32,362 nt of DNA from Gammaproteobacteria bacterium (lineage in GTDB: Bacteria > Pseudomonadota > Gammaproteobacteria > Pseudomonadales > Azotimanducaceae): positions 1 to 32,362 of the forward strand of contig PBVL01000094.1 of the NCBI GenBank assembly GCA_002728675.1, given 5' to 3'. Position 1 is the stretch's first letter. The number at the start of each line of letters is the position of its first letter. Of this stretch, positions 1 to 8,334 are shown piece by piece. Under the pieces are notes generated by a model. It was given only the letters and a program-made list of their open reading frames with translations, was not told where the DNA came from and made no database searches. Position numbers and translations under genes: made by a program.

Positions 1-1034
1 CCTTCCCAGCCGAGTCCGCGGTTGCCCATGATTTCCACCATGAGTTCGTCTTTCTCCTGGTTCATCTTCGCCCAGGCGACTTTCATGATGCCGATGGCGG
101 GGGACGGTCCGTGCACGGCCGCCTCCTCGTTGAAGCGGTGCGCGGTGAGGCCAAAGGAATGGGCCAGCATCTTCTGGCGCGCGATCCGCTCGCGCAGGGC
201 GCCGTCGGCAAGCCTGCCGCCTTCCATGGGCAGATAGTCCCGGGCGGCGTCTTCCAGTTCGTAGCTCCGGGTGCCGGAGCCCCCCATGCCGGCGATGCCC
301 TGACGCTCGTGCAGCAACAGGTGCTTGCCGATTGACCAGCCCTTGTTGAGATCGCCGATCAGGTTTTCTTTCGGGATGACGACGTCGGTGAAGAACACCT
401 CGTTGAACGGTGACGCGCCGGAGATGAGCTGGATCGGCTTCACCTCGACGCCGGGCGACTTCATGTCGAGCGTCATGAAGCTGATCCCTTCGTACTTGCT
501 GCCCCGGTCGGTGCGGAACACGCCGTACATCCAGTCCGACTCCAATGCGCCCGACGTCCAGATCTTGGAACCGTTCAGGACGAAGTGATCACCTTTGTCT
601 TCGGCGAAACTCTGCAGGCTCGCGAGGTCCGAACCCGCGCCCGGCTCCGAGTAGCCCTGGCACCAGTGGATGTCGCCGCGGATGATCGGAGGCAGGTAAC
701 GCTGCTTCTGCTCCTCGGTTGCGATGTCGAGCAGCGTCGGCCCGAACATCATCACGCCGAAGCCGCCAATCGGGTTGAAGGCGCCGGCAGTGCGCATTTC
801 CTCGCGCAGCACGGCGGCTTCCTCGGGGGAGAGTCCGCCGCCGCCGTACTCGGCAGGCCAGTTTGGAGTGGACCAGCCTTTCTCCCCCAGCCGCTCCTGC
901 CAGAGCTTCATGTCGCCGTCGAATTTCGCACCGAAGCCGGCCGGGACGGGTGGCGGCTTGCCTTTCAGTGATGCGGGAAAGTTCTCAGCAAGCCACGTAC
1001 GCGCGGTCTCGCGGAAGGCGGTGAGGTCTGACAT
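1..1034 (-). CDS. Acyl-CoA dehydrogenase family protein (partial, C-terminus beyond the left edge)
   Basis: This is a FAD-dependent acyl-CoA dehydrogenase, which oxidises an acyl-CoA thioester to the 2,3-enoyl-CoA and passes electrons to ETF. The frame is open from the ATG at 1034 to the window edge, giving about 344 residues of a family that usually runs 380-410. The N-terminal helical domain is followed by the family signature YSEPGAGSD at residues 128-136, preceded by WCQG. Further on, a segment reading KIWTSGALESDW fits the FAD/substrate-binding beta domain. The C-terminal helical domain begins near GWSIGKHLLLHER. The catalytic glutamate normally lies near the C-terminus or at an alternative helix position, and I cannot place it here. 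The gene diverges from the VOC gene at 1133. Its substrate is unknown; it could act on fatty acids, branched acids, or aromatic or terpenoid acyl-CoAs. Confidence 0.93.
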   Translation of the reverse strand, partial: MSDLTAFRETARTWLAENFPASLKGKPPPVPAGFGAKFDGDMKLWQERLGEKGWSTPNWPAEYGGGGLSPEEAAVLREEMRTAGAFNPIGGFGVMMFGPTLLDIATEEQKQRYLPPIIRGDIHWCQGYSEPGAGSDLASLQSFAEDKGDHFVLNGSKIWTSGALESDWMYGVFRTDRGSKYEGISFMTLDMKSPGVEVKPIQLISGASPFNEVFFTDVVIPKENLIGDLNKGWSIGKHLLLHERQGIAGMGGSGTRSYELEDAARDYLPMEGGRLADGALRERIARQKMLAHSFGLTAHRFNEEAAVHGPSPAIGIMKVAWAKMNQEKDELMVEIMGNRGLGWE

Positions 1035-1132
1035 TTGGCGGTGCTCGTGAATCTCGGTTGCGCCGATGATATAGCGATCTGGCCCTCGTGTACGTAGGAT
1101 GGCGGGGTCAACGAAGAAAGAAGGGATGCAAG

Positions 1133-1564
1133 ATGATCGTAGGCCTCGACCACATCGGTGTGGTGGCACATTCAATCGACCAGGCGGTCGACGTACTGCA
1201 GAACCAGATGGGATTCCCGCTCGATCTGTCGCGTTCGCCGCTGCCTGATGGCGCGTACTTCGCGCCCGAGGGAACACACAACTATTTCTTCCAGGTCGGC
1301 GAGGGCGAGACGCAGATCGAGGTGCTCATCCCCGTGCTGGAAGAGAAGGGCACCTACAAGTACCTGCAGCGTTTCGGCGCCGGGCTCCATCACTGGGGCT
1401 ATGGCTGCGACGACGTGGAAGTCGAAGCAGCGCGCCTTTCGGCACAGGGCCTGCGCCGGATCGATCTGGGCGAGCCTCCGGGGAGCAAGGTCACGGCTGC
1501 CTTCTTCCACCCGAAAACAGCAAACGGCATTCTCACCGAGCTCGTGCCCGCGCGACCCCGCTGA
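1133..1564 (+). CDS. VOC family protein, methylmalonyl-CoA epimerase-like
   Basis: This 143-residue protein has the vicinal-oxygen-chelate fold of the methylmalonyl-CoA epimerase/glyoxalase type. It opens with LDHIGVVAHSID, whose His is a typical first metal ligand. The other expected ligands appear in the right order: the ETQIEVL strand, the GLHHWGY His and the Glu of the C-terminal ILTELVP. The length matches the family (about 130-150 residues). I chose the ATG at 1133 because the fold begins immediately there and a purine-rich AAGAAAGAAGGGA site lies just upstream; an upstream in-frame start at 1088 would add an unlikely basic tail. It diverges from an acyl-CoA dehydrogenase, which suits CoA-ester metabolism. 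Whether it epimerises methylmalonyl-CoA or another 2-substituted substrate is not shown by the sequence. Confidence 0.85.
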   Translation: MIVGLDHIGVVAHSIDQAVDVLQNQMGFPLDLSRSPLPDGAYFAPEGTHNYFFQVGEGETQIEVLIPVLEEKGTYKYLQRFGAGLHHWGYGCDDVEVEAARLSAQGLRRIDLGEPPGSKVTAAFFHPKTANGILTELVPARPR

Positions 1565-1589
1565 TACAGCGGCAAGCGCGGCACCGACG

Positions 1590-2363
1590 ATGCGGCAGGT
1601 CAGCGTCACGCGCTACGTGACGCCGCTCAAGGAGGGCGGCTCACTCCCGGCGATTGTCGAAGCGGACGATGACGGGCTCTACGTGCTGAAGTTTCGTGGC
1701 GCGAGACAGGGGGAACGCGCGCTCGTCGCGGAACTGATCGGCGGCGGGATCGCCCGGGCGCTCGGTTTGCGGATGCCGGAGATTGTCCTCGTCGACGTTG
1801 ATCCGGCGCTTGCGAGCACCGAACCGGATGCCGAGATTCAGGACCTGATCCGCGCCAGTGCGGGCATCAACCTTGGGCTGGATTACCTGCCCGGTTCGCT
1901 CGGCTTCGACCCGGTGGTTGCCGACCCGGATCCCGACCTCGCGTCCCGGATCGTCTGGCTGGATGCCTATCTCTGTAACGTCGACCGGACGGCCCGCAAT
2001 ACGAACCTGCTGACCTGGCACGGCGATACCTGGCTCATCGATCACGGCGCAGCGCTCTATTTCCACCACGGTGATGCACCGTTCGAGACGCGGGTTGCCG
2101 ACCCGTTTCCGCTCATTCGCGACCACGTGCCGTTGCCCTGCGCGACGAGTCTCGCGTCGGTCGCGCCGAAGCTCACTGAACGCCTCGATGCTGATCTGAT
2201 TCAAGCCATCTTGGCAGAGATTCCGGATGCCTGGCTGCAGCACCCTGCCTATGCGGACGCGGCGGGCACACGGGCCGGCTACGTTGAATTCCTGATCCGG
2301 CGGCTTGATGCGCCGCAGGCGTTCGTGCAGGAGGCGCTGGATGCCATCCCGGCACCTGTTTGA
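1590..2363 (+). CDS. HipA-like protein kinase (HipA_2 type)
   Basis: This 257-residue protein belongs to the compact HipA-like kinase family that typically pairs with a DUF3037 protein. A candidate ATP-binding lysine is K34 in YVLKF, after a glycine-containing strand. The catalytic-loop equivalent is CNVDRTARNTN, with D132 and N137, and the metal-binding equivalent of DFG is LIDHGAAL with D151. It is much shorter than canonical HipA (about 440 residues), lacks the usual N-terminal subdomain, and has no HipB-like DNA-binding partner beside it. The ATG at 1590 follows the VOC stop by 25 bases. The next gene starts 23 bases inside its 3' end, which implies translational coupling. The kinase assignment comes from motifs. 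The target and physiological role are unknown, and calling it a persistence toxin would go beyond the evidence. Confidence 0.85.
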   Translation: MRQVSVTRYVTPLKEGGSLPAIVEADDDGLYVLKFRGARQGERALVAELIGGGIARALGLRMPEIVLVDVDPALASTEPDAEIQDLIRASAGINLGLDYLPGSLGFDPVVADPDPDLASRIVWLDAYLCNVDRTARNTNLLTWHGDTWLIDHGAALYFHHGDAPFETRVADPFPLIRDHVPLPCATSLASVAPKLTERLDADLIQAILAEIPDAWLQHPAYADAAGTRAGYVEFLIRRLDAPQAFVQEALDAIPAPV

Positions 2364-2757
2364 ATACGCGGTGCTCCAGGTTGTGCCGAGGGTCGACCGG
2401 GACGAGCGCATCAACGTTGGGGTCATGCTCTGGAGCGCCGGCGCGGACTTTCTCGATGCGATGTGCGAGGTCGACGCGGGGAAACTCAGGGCGATCGATC
2501 CCGGGGCGGGTATTGGCGCGATTCAGGGACACCTCACGGCGCTGCAGGCTGAATGCCGGGGTGATCCGGGCAGCGGCCCGATTGGAGCATTGCCGAACCG
2601 CGAGCGTTTCCTCATGCTTGCCGCGCCCAGGAGTACAGTGATTCAGCCGTCACCGATCCACACCGGACTGTGCGGCGACCCCGCGGAGACGCTCACGGCA
2701 CTGTTCGGGCGCCTCGTAGCCACACCGGAGTTATCCCATGTCAGAACCGACGATTGA
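2341..2757 (+). CDS. DUF3037 domain-containing protein
   Basis: This 138-residue protein of unknown function starts at the ATG at 2341, inside the end of the HipA-like kinase gene. The N-terminal FEYAVLQVVPRVDRDERINVG segment is the DUF3037 hallmark, with the Arg/Glu plus NVGV strand, and the C-terminal part carries the family's IQPSPIHTGL and terminal amphipathic helix. DUF3037 genes are commonly found directly beside HipA-like kinases, so the protein may be the kinase's partner, regulator or substrate; that is an inference from gene neighbourhood. It overlaps the following solute-binding gene by 20 bases, so three genes appear to be made from one transcript. No signal peptide, membrane segment or catalytic motif is visible. 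Confidence 0.88.
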   Translation: MPSRHLFEYAVLQVVPRVDRDERINVGVMLWSAGADFLDAMCEVDAGKLRAIDPGAGIGAIQGHLTALQAECRGDPGSGPIGALPNRERFLMLAAPRSTVIQPSPIHTGLCGDPAETLTALFGRLVATPELSHVRTDD

Positions 2758-3487
2758 TCCCAATCCCACAGTAGTTGCGCAGCTTGCACCGAAAGGACGG
2801 TTGCGCGCCGCGATCAACATGTCGAATTTTCTGCTGGTCGTCGGCAAGACGGACGAGGGGTTGCCGGTCGGCCCCTCGCCGGATGTTGCCGGCGAGATTG
2901 CGCGACGACTTGGCGTTGCACTCGAACTCGCGCCGTATCGGACACCCAGCGACATTGCGGCGGCGGCCGGCGCGGACGAATGGGACATAGCGAACATTGG
3001 CGCGGAGCCGCAGCGAGCCGCGGTGATTGACTTCACGGCCGCGTACTCGGAAATCGAGGCGACCTACCTCGTGCCGCCTGATTCGCCGATTCAGGACGTG
3101 TCCGAGGTCGACGTGTCCGGCAACATAATCTCTGTCGCCGCCGGTAGCGCGTACGGGCTGTGGCTCGAGAACAACGTGCAGCACGCGGATCTGAGGGCGA
3201 TCAAAGGCAACGCGTTCGAGCAGTTTGTCGAGGGTTCGATGGACGCGCTTGCCGGTCTGCGCAGCGGGCTCGTCCGGGACGTCGAGCGGCTGCCGGGATC
3301 GCGCATCCTGCCTGGGCAGTTCACCGCGGTGCAGCAGGCCGTGGGCGTGAACAAAGGAAACCCGGAAGCGCACGCGTGGCTCTCAGCCTTCGTCGAAGAG
3401 ATCAAGGCGAGCGGGTTCGTTGCGGGACTGATCGAGCGGCACGGGGTGACGGGTCAGCTGTCTGTCGCACCGGCTGCCGCTCGGTAA
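2738..3487 (+). CDS. Periplasmic-binding-protein-like (SBP_bac_3) protein without a signal peptide
   Basis: This 249-residue protein has the fold of a family 3 solute-binding protein (amino-acid or polar-compound type). Strands at GRLRAAINMSNF, the GPSPDVAGEIARRLG helix, the WDIANIGAEPQRAAVIDFT segment and the YLVPPDSP hinge all fit the family. Unusually, there is no signal peptide or lipobox: the ATG at 2738 is followed by a polar, acidic start. No permease or ATPase gene follows. It begins 20 bases inside the DUF3037 gene, so it is probably co-translated with the HipA-like kinase and DUF3037. It may therefore work as a cytosolic ligand sensor rather than a transporter component, although similar short leaderless proteins also occur alone in proteobacteria. 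Its stop lies 6 bases from the convergent PEP-CTERM gene. Confidence 0.8.
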   Translation: MSEPTIDPNPTVVAQLAPKGRLRAAINMSNFLLVVGKTDEGLPVGPSPDVAGEIARRLGVALELAPYRTPSDIAAAAGADEWDIANIGAEPQRAAVIDFTAAYSEIEATYLVPPDSPIQDVSEVDVSGNIISVAAGSAYGLWLENNVQHADLRAIKGNAFEQFVEGSMDALAGLRSGLVRDVERLPGSRILPGQFTAVQQAVGVNKGNPEAHAWLSAFVEEIKASGFVAGLIERHGVTGQLSVAPAAAR

Positions 3488-3493
3488 TATCGG

Positions 3494-4227
3494 TCACACG
3501 GAGCGGCTGCGTCGCCAGCGCATGCCAAAGAGCGCGACTGCCAGCAGGGTGAGCATGCCCGGGGCCGGAATCGCCGCTAGGTTGTTGTTCACGATTCCTG
3601 CGTCGACGCTGTTGAGCGTGTAACCCGTCGGCAGATTGAAGACACCGACGTCCGCAAGACCGAGCGACGCCGAGCCGTTTTCGGCACCGCTCACAGAGTC
3701 CCTGAGGCGGAAGTCTCCGATATAGCCGAACGTCACCGGTGTATTGAGTTGAACGGTTGCATTCGACGTCAGCACGTTGCGGACGCCTGGGGTCGTGAAG
3801 CTGTCGCTGAACTCGTTGAGGCCGCCGTTGATCTTGGCCTGGACAATCATGCGCTCGTTGGTCGGGCCGCCGGATATCCAATCGGCGACGAGGTTGGCAG
3901 ACACCGAAATGAAGCCGTTGTCGGTTGGGTCCGACAGGTTGGTGAAGATCAGGTCGGTGAATGTGATGACGCCGCGCATGTCGACCGTAGCGGTCATTCC
4001 CCCGCCCGTCGCGGCCAGCCGGACATGGTCATCAGCGCCGGGGTCAGTTCGACGCGGCCACATGTACGCCCGGAGCCTGGTACGTCGTAGCAGTCGCTGA
4101 CGGTGTTCGTGCCGGTCGCGAAGACCTGGTTGAGTGGCGAGAGCTCGAGACTCGAGTCATAGATCGGCGCGGCGATTCCGGCGCATGCAACTGCGCTCAG
4201 GCAAACAGCGAATGCAAGTCGAAACAT
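3494..4227 (-). pseudogene. PEP-CTERM sorting-domain protein, interrupted by a one-base deletion
   Basis: Two overlapping frames together encode one exported protein of about 244 residues. The first (from the ATG at 4227) gives a signal peptide, MFRLAFAVCLSAVACAGIAAP, and the start of the mature domain. The second carries the rest and ends in a PEP-CTERM-type tail: IPAPG, a hydrophobic segment (MLTLLAVALFGM) and RWRRSRS. Such tails are recognised by exosortase and anchor proteins on the way to the surface or exopolysaccharide matrix. The frame changes around 4016-4027, and inserting one base restores a continuous reading frame. A good ribosome site (AGGGAG, about 7 bases upstream) supports the start. 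The mature part looks like a secreted beta-rich domain of unknown function. The break could be real or a sequence error; the intact tail after the break favours an error. Confidence 0.8.
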
Positions 4228-4284
4228 GGGTCATCTCCCTGAATGAGTGACCCCATGTTGGTCCTTAGCGCTGCGGTTCCGTCA

Positions 4285-4296
4285 GTACTTTAGTAC
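4285..4296. promoter_or_regulatory. Short GTACT-TT-AGTAC palindrome upstream of the PEP-CTERM gene
   Basis: A perfect 5-base inverted repeat with a 2-base centre lies about 58 bases upstream of the PEP-CTERM start codon, between that gene and the amidohydrolase stop. It is a plausible site for a dimeric response regulator controlling the PEP-CTERM gene. No clear -35/-10 or -24/-12 promoter can be assigned. A 9-base tandem repeat, ATACACCCG twice, sits nearby at 4315-4332. Confidence 0.3.
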
Positions 4297-4417
4297 CGAC
4301 TTTACCGACGCGCCATACACCCGATACACCCGAAAGTGCTGACGCACCCGGCCCCTCCCGCAGAGCGATCGGGCACCGGGCGGCAAACTACGGGTCCGAC
4401 CGAAGCCGGACTTTGGA

Positions 4418-6085
4418 CTATGCGCTCTGGTTGGAGCGCAGGACGCGACCCGCCCGCGCGCCGGTGTGTTCGTCGTCCCGCAGAATCACCTGCCCGTTGA
4501 CGAGTGTCGCGGCATAACCCGCGCCACGCTGGATGAGCCTGCTGTTGTCGTGGGGGAAGTCCCGCACCATCTGCGGAATACGTTCTTCGACCTTGTCGAG
4601 GTCGAGCACGTTCACGTCCGCGCGCTTGCCAACCGCGAGTTCGCCGCGATCGCCCAGTGCGAGTACCTTGGCCGCACGCTGCGTCATGCGCTGAATCGCC
4701 GACTCGATGGGAAGCTTGCCCGTGTCGCGTACCCAATGACTGAGGAAGAACGACGGCCAGCCGGAATCCATGATCTGGCCCACGTGCGCGCCCGCGTCGC
4801 CCAGCCCCGGCACGACCCAGTCGCGGTCCATCAGTTGCTCGACCGCGTCGAAATGCATGTTGAAGAACGGACGGTGGAAGGTGGCCTTGCCGTCAGTCTC
4901 CAACTGCATCCGCAGCCAGGTCTCGGCGGGATGTTCACCAGCGGCTTTGGCCATCGCGGTAAGGTTGTCTTCAGGGGGACGGGTGTACACGGGGCGTGCT
5001 CCGTCGCCCATCCAGCGCAAGCCGGCTGCGAACGTGTCGCTCTGCGGGTCGTTTTTCGCGTCGTCGATCAGTGCCTGCCGGAACTCATCGTTGCGGATTG
5101 CTGCGAGCCGTTCGTCCATGTCGACTTCACGCAGTTTGCTCCATGCGGGGAAAAAGATGTTGTTGCGGAGGGTCGATACGAAACCGCCGGGACGCGGCAC
5201 GGTGGTGCCGTAGATCTCGCAGCCCTGTTCGCGATACTTCTCCACGATGTGGTGCGGGTCGTCGAACCTGAAGGACTCGGTCTCGACCACGCTGAAGAGC
5301 ACGCGAAGTTTGCCATGGGTCGCTTCTTCGCCCAGGTACTCGAGGTCGGTCTCGATCGCGTCTTTCGAGTACCAGGGTACGGTCTGCATCAGCCCGTTCG
5401 CGGCGCCGACGGCGGCTGCGATTGCTTTCAGTTCCTTCAACTCGGCGTAGGTCCCGGGGATTGCCCTGCCGTCCGGAAGCCGATGTCCTGGGAGCCGGTT
5501 CGTCGAAAAGCCGATTGCACCGTCCCGAACGGAGTTGCCCGCGATCTCTGCGATCCGCGCAATCTCCTCGTCGGTCGGGTTCTCGTCGATGCCGCGCGCG
5601 CCCATCACGTAGTAGCGAATGGCGGCGTGCCCGACCATGCCGGTCACGTTGATGCCGGGGTCCAGTTTCTCGATCGAGTCGAGGTACTCGCCGTACGACT
5701 CCCAGTCCCACGGCAGTCCGGAGAGAATGGCCTCACGCGGGATGTCCTCCACAGTCTCCATCATCTCCGCGAGGAAGTTGCGATCCGCGGGTTTGCAGGG
5801 CGCAAAGGTCACGGCGCAGTTACCCATGAGCGCGGTCGTCACGCCATGCCAGGAGCTTGGGGTGAGCATCGGGTCCCAGCCGATCTGGGCGTCGAGGTGG
5901 GTGTGCAGGTCGATGAAACCCGGCGTGACGACTTTGCCGCGCGCGTCGATCTCCTGCTTTGCCCCGCCGTCAACCTTGCCAACCGCGACGATCGTGTCGC
6001 CGTCGATTGCGACGTCACCTTCAAAGGCCGTGCTGCCCGTCCCGTCGACGATGCTCCCGCCGCGGATGATCATGTCGTGCGCCAT
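4418..6085 (-). CDS. N-acyl-D-amino-acid deacylase family amidohydrolase
   Basis: This 555-residue amidohydrolase-superfamily enzyme most resembles D-aminoacylases, which release D-amino acids from N-acyl derivatives. It begins with the small beta sandwich (IRGGSIVDGTG), then PGFIDLHTHLDAQ with metal ligands H61 and H63. The TIM-barrel core follows, with GVTTALMGNCAVTFAPC, a conserved VGHAAIR segment and, late on, LGDAGAHVGQIMD, whose Asp is the expected catalytic residue. The C-terminal sandwich ends with KRADVNVLDLD and a final LVNGQVILRD strand. The length is typical (480-580). The ATG at 6085 is chosen because GGAGGAG lies about 8 bases upstream and homology starts at once; a longer frame reaches 6181. 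It is cytosolic, with no signal peptide. It diverges from an MFS carrier 73 bases away, a plausible uptake partner. The exact substrate is uncertain, since many annotated members are not true D-aminoacylases. Confidence 0.88.
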   Translation of the reverse strand: MAHDMIIRGGSIVDGTGSTAFEGDVAIDGDTIVAVGKVDGGAKQEIDARGKVVTPGFIDLHTHLDAQIGWDPMLTPSSWHGVTTALMGNCAVTFAPCKPADRNFLAEMMETVEDIPREAILSGLPWDWESYGEYLDSIEKLDPGINVTGMVGHAAIRYYVMGARGIDENPTDEEIARIAEIAGNSVRDGAIGFSTNRLPGHRLPDGRAIPGTYAELKELKAIAAAVGAANGLMQTVPWYSKDAIETDLEYLGEEATHGKLRVLFSVVETESFRFDDPHHIVEKYREQGCEIYGTTVPRPGGFVSTLRNNIFFPAWSKLREVDMDERLAAIRNDEFRQALIDDAKNDPQSDTFAAGLRWMGDGARPVYTRPPEDNLTAMAKAAGEHPAETWLRMQLETDGKATFHRPFFNMHFDAVEQLMDRDWVVPGLGDAGAHVGQIMDSGWPSFFLSHWVRDTGKLPIESAIQRMTQRAAKVLALGDRGELAVGKRADVNVLDLDKVEERIPQMVRDFPHDNSRLIQRGAGYAATLVNGQVILRDDEHTGARAGRVLRSNQSA

Positions 6086-6158
6086 GCTGTGCTCCTCCAA
6101 TGCTTGTCTGCCGCCACTGTAGCGCGTCTGATCGCCGCGCGTCTTGTAGACTGCACCG

Positions 6159-7391
6159 ATGGCTGAAGCATCGAGCAACACACTGAACGTGAAGGCAGTC
6201 GGGCTGATTTCAGGTGCCCACCTGTACAGTCACTTCTACATTCTCCTGTTGCCGCCGCTGTTCCCTCTGCTCACCGGCGAACTCGACGTGGGTTTCACAG
6301 AACTGGGATTTGCCATCACGGTCTTCAGTCTGGTCACCGGCCTGACCCAGACGCCTGTCGGGTTCCTCGTCGATCGGGTGGGTGCGAGGCTCCTGCTCAT
6401 CGCGGCGCTCGTCGCCGAGTCGATCGCATTCATCGTCATTGCGATTGCCCCGAGCTATCCCATGCTGCTTGTCATGATGGGCCTGGCGGGCCTTGCGAAT
6501 GCCGTCTATCACCCCGCGGACTACTCGATCCTGAATGGTTCCGTCGGTGAGAAGCACATCGGGCGTGCGTTTTCGGTTCATACCGCGAGTGGCTTCTTCG
6601 GCGGCTTTCTCGCGCCCGCAATCGTGCTTCCGCTGACAACCGTGATCGGGTGGCAGTGGGCGGTGGGGCTCTCCGCTGCGACTGGTCTCGGCATGGCCCT
6701 GGTGCTCGTTGTGGGAGCGGGCGCGCTCCAGGATGCTGACAATCGCGATGAGGCCGACGGCGCCGCGGAGGGGCAAAGCGGGTTAGCCGTGCTCCTTTCC
6801 GTGCCGGTGCTCATGGGGTTGCTCTTCTATGTCGGAATTTCGACATCGGGACACGGCGTCAGCGACTTCAGCGTGTCCGCGCTGGGGGAGATGTACCCGG
6901 CTGCGCTCACCACCCTGGGTGGCGTCCTGCTCGCCTACCTCTTCGCCAATCCCGTGGGTGTCCTCGCCGGAGGCTGGATTGCTGACTCGATCAAGCGCCA
7001 CGATGTCTTTGCCGCCGCATGCTTCGTTGGCGTCGCGCTGCCGCTCTTCGCCATTGCGGGGCTTGATCTGCCCCTGATCGTGGTCGCCGCGGCGCTCTTT
7101 GTCGTTGGCTTTCTGAACGGGGTGGTCTCACCTTCACGGGACATGCTGATTCGCGCGATGACGCCGCCGGGCCAGATGGGCAAGGTGTTCGGCTTCGTAT
7201 CGACGGGCTTCAACATTGGCGGGATCATCGCCCCGCCCGCGTTCGGTTGGTTGCTCGACCAGGGCAGCCCGACAAGCGTTTATTGGGGCGCGGGACTCGT
7301 CGCCTTGCTGACTGTTCCGACCGTACTGGTGACCGGACTGCAGGGGCGTCGCGCGGCTACGCGCTGGGCCGCTGAAGACGCGCCTGCCTGA
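6159..7391 (+). CDS. Major facilitator superfamily transporter
   Basis: This 410-residue integral membrane protein has about twelve hydrophobic segments and the MFS two-bundle layout. The loop between segments 2 and 3 reads GFLVDRVGARLLL, matching the signature motif A pattern GxxxDRxGxR. A shorter cytoplasmic middle loop (ADNRDEADGAAEGQSG) separates the halves. The N-terminal half carries GLANAVYHPADYSIL, as in fosmidomycin-resistance-like and related carriers. It diverges from the N-acyl-D-amino-acid deacylase-type gene with a shared 73-base promoter region, so import of that enzyme's substrate, or export of a product, is a reasonable guess. The substrate cannot be read from the sequence. 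Its stop is followed 19 bases later by the convergent aminotransferase gene. Confidence 0.88.
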   Translation: MAEASSNTLNVKAVGLISGAHLYSHFYILLLPPLFPLLTGELDVGFTELGFAITVFSLVTGLTQTPVGFLVDRVGARLLLIAALVAESIAFIVIAIAPSYPMLLVMMGLAGLANAVYHPADYSILNGSVGEKHIGRAFSVHTASGFFGGFLAPAIVLPLTTVIGWQWAVGLSAATGLGMALVLVVGAGALQDADNRDEADGAAEGQSGLAVLLSVPVLMGLLFYVGISTSGHGVSDFSVSALGEMYPAALTTLGGVLLAYLFANPVGVLAGGWIADSIKRHDVFAAACFVGVALPLFAIAGLDLPLIVVAAALFVVGFLNGVVSPSRDMLIRAMTPPGQMGKVFGFVSTGFNIGGIIAPPAFGWLLDQGSPTSVYWGAGLVALLTVPTVLVTGLQGRRAATRWAAEDAPA

Positions 7392-7410
7392 GGGTTTCCC
7401 CTGCCGCGCC

Positions 7411-8334
7411 TCAGAGGTACGCGCGGTACTGGGCAACCCAGTCGAAGCCCACTAGTTCGACGTACGCGTCCATCAGGCGCCGTGTGACCGGGCCGGGAAC
7501 GGGTCCCGGCGCATGGCCGACGGTTCGTGCGTTGAACGACTTCACGGGGGCAATGCACATGCTCGTGGAGGTCAGAAAGATCTCATTGGCGTTGGCCGCG
7601 TCGTGGAAGTCGAGGTCCTGTTCGCGATGCTCGATACCCAGCTGTGCGCACAGATCGAACACAACCTGCCGTGACACACCCGGGAGTACAAACTGTTCCC
7701 GCGGCGTCAGGCACACGCCGTCCCGGACGAGGAAGATGTTCGCGCCGAGGCCCTCAGCGAGATTCCCGTTGTGATCCAGCAGAATCGGGTATCCCGAGTC
7801 GGGCGGCAACGCCATGCCGGCCATGATCAGGTTGAGGTAGTTGTGGGTCTTGGCTCGTGGCGTGAGCGCATCGGGTGACGTGCGGCGGATCGGCGAGATC
7901 ACGACGTCGACCCCGTCCCCGTAGAAGGGTGCGCGTTCGGCGAGCGGCAGCGGGCGACATTCGACGATCAGGGTTGCGCCCGGCTGCTCCCACCCTTCGT
8001 CCCCGACGTCTGCGAGGCCCCGCGACACGCGTTGTGCGACCCAATAGTCGGTATCCGGACCGAGCAGGTGCGCGTTGCGCGCGAGCACCTCATGGCTGAT
8101 CGCGACCATCTCGTCCGGTGCAATGCCCGGTTCGATCTGCATCGCACGCAGGGAGTCGTAGAGTCGCCCGACGTGCTCTTCGATGCGGAAGATATCGCCG
8201 CCGAAGGTGCGGGTCATGTCGAAGACGGCGTCTCCGTACAGGAACCCCTTGTCGCGAAACGGCAGACGAATGTCGCCTTCGGGGAGATACTTACCGTTGT
8301 AATACGCAATGCGCGCGTTCTGCCCCGCCTTCAT
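7411..8334 (-). CDS. Class IV aminotransferase (branched-chain/D-amino-acid aminotransferase fold)
   Basis: This 307-residue PLP enzyme has the fold-type IV layout. FLYGDAVFDMTRTFGG lies near the N-terminus, the PLP lysine is K162 in PRAKTHNYLN, and LAEGLGANIFLV carries the cofactor-binding Glu (E194). TSTSMCIAPVKSF is a phosphate-binding loop near the C-terminus. Family members transfer amino groups from branched-chain or D-amino acids, or cleave aminodeoxychorismate; motifs alone do not decide between them. The ATG at 8334 is preferred over a GTG at 8340 because it forms a classic 4-base ATGA overlap with the stop of the upstream ABM-like gene, so the pair is translationally coupled. The gene converges with the MFS carrier, and a deacylase is nearby, so a role in D-amino-acid use is possible but speculative. 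Confidence 0.87.
   Translation of the reverse strand: MKAGQNARIAYYNGKYLPEGDIRLPFRDKGFLYGDAVFDMTRTFGGDIFRIEEHVGRLYDSLRAMQIEPGIAPDEMVAISHEVLARNAHLLGPDTDYWVAQRVSRGLADVGDEGWEQPGATLIVECRPLPLAERAPFYGDGVDVVISPIRRTSPDALTPRAKTHNYLNLIMAGMALPPDSGYPILLDHNGNLAEGLGANIFLVRDGVCLTPREQFVLPGVSRQVVFDLCAQLGIEHREQDLDFHDAANANEIFLTSTSMCIAPVKSFNARTVGHAPGPVPGPVTRRLMDAYVELVGFDWVAQYRAYL

Noticed and set aside
1590-2363. A classical HipBA toxin-antitoxin system
   Set aside because: The kinase is the short HipA-like type, and no HipB-type DNA-binding gene is adjacent, so the persistence-toxin label is not supported.
4466-6166. A 566-codon open frame antisense to the N-acyl-D-amino-acid deacylase gene
   Set aside because: It is a by-product of high GC codon usage. 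The opposite strand has clear amidohydrolase motifs and a ribosome site, while this frame has no recognisable domain.
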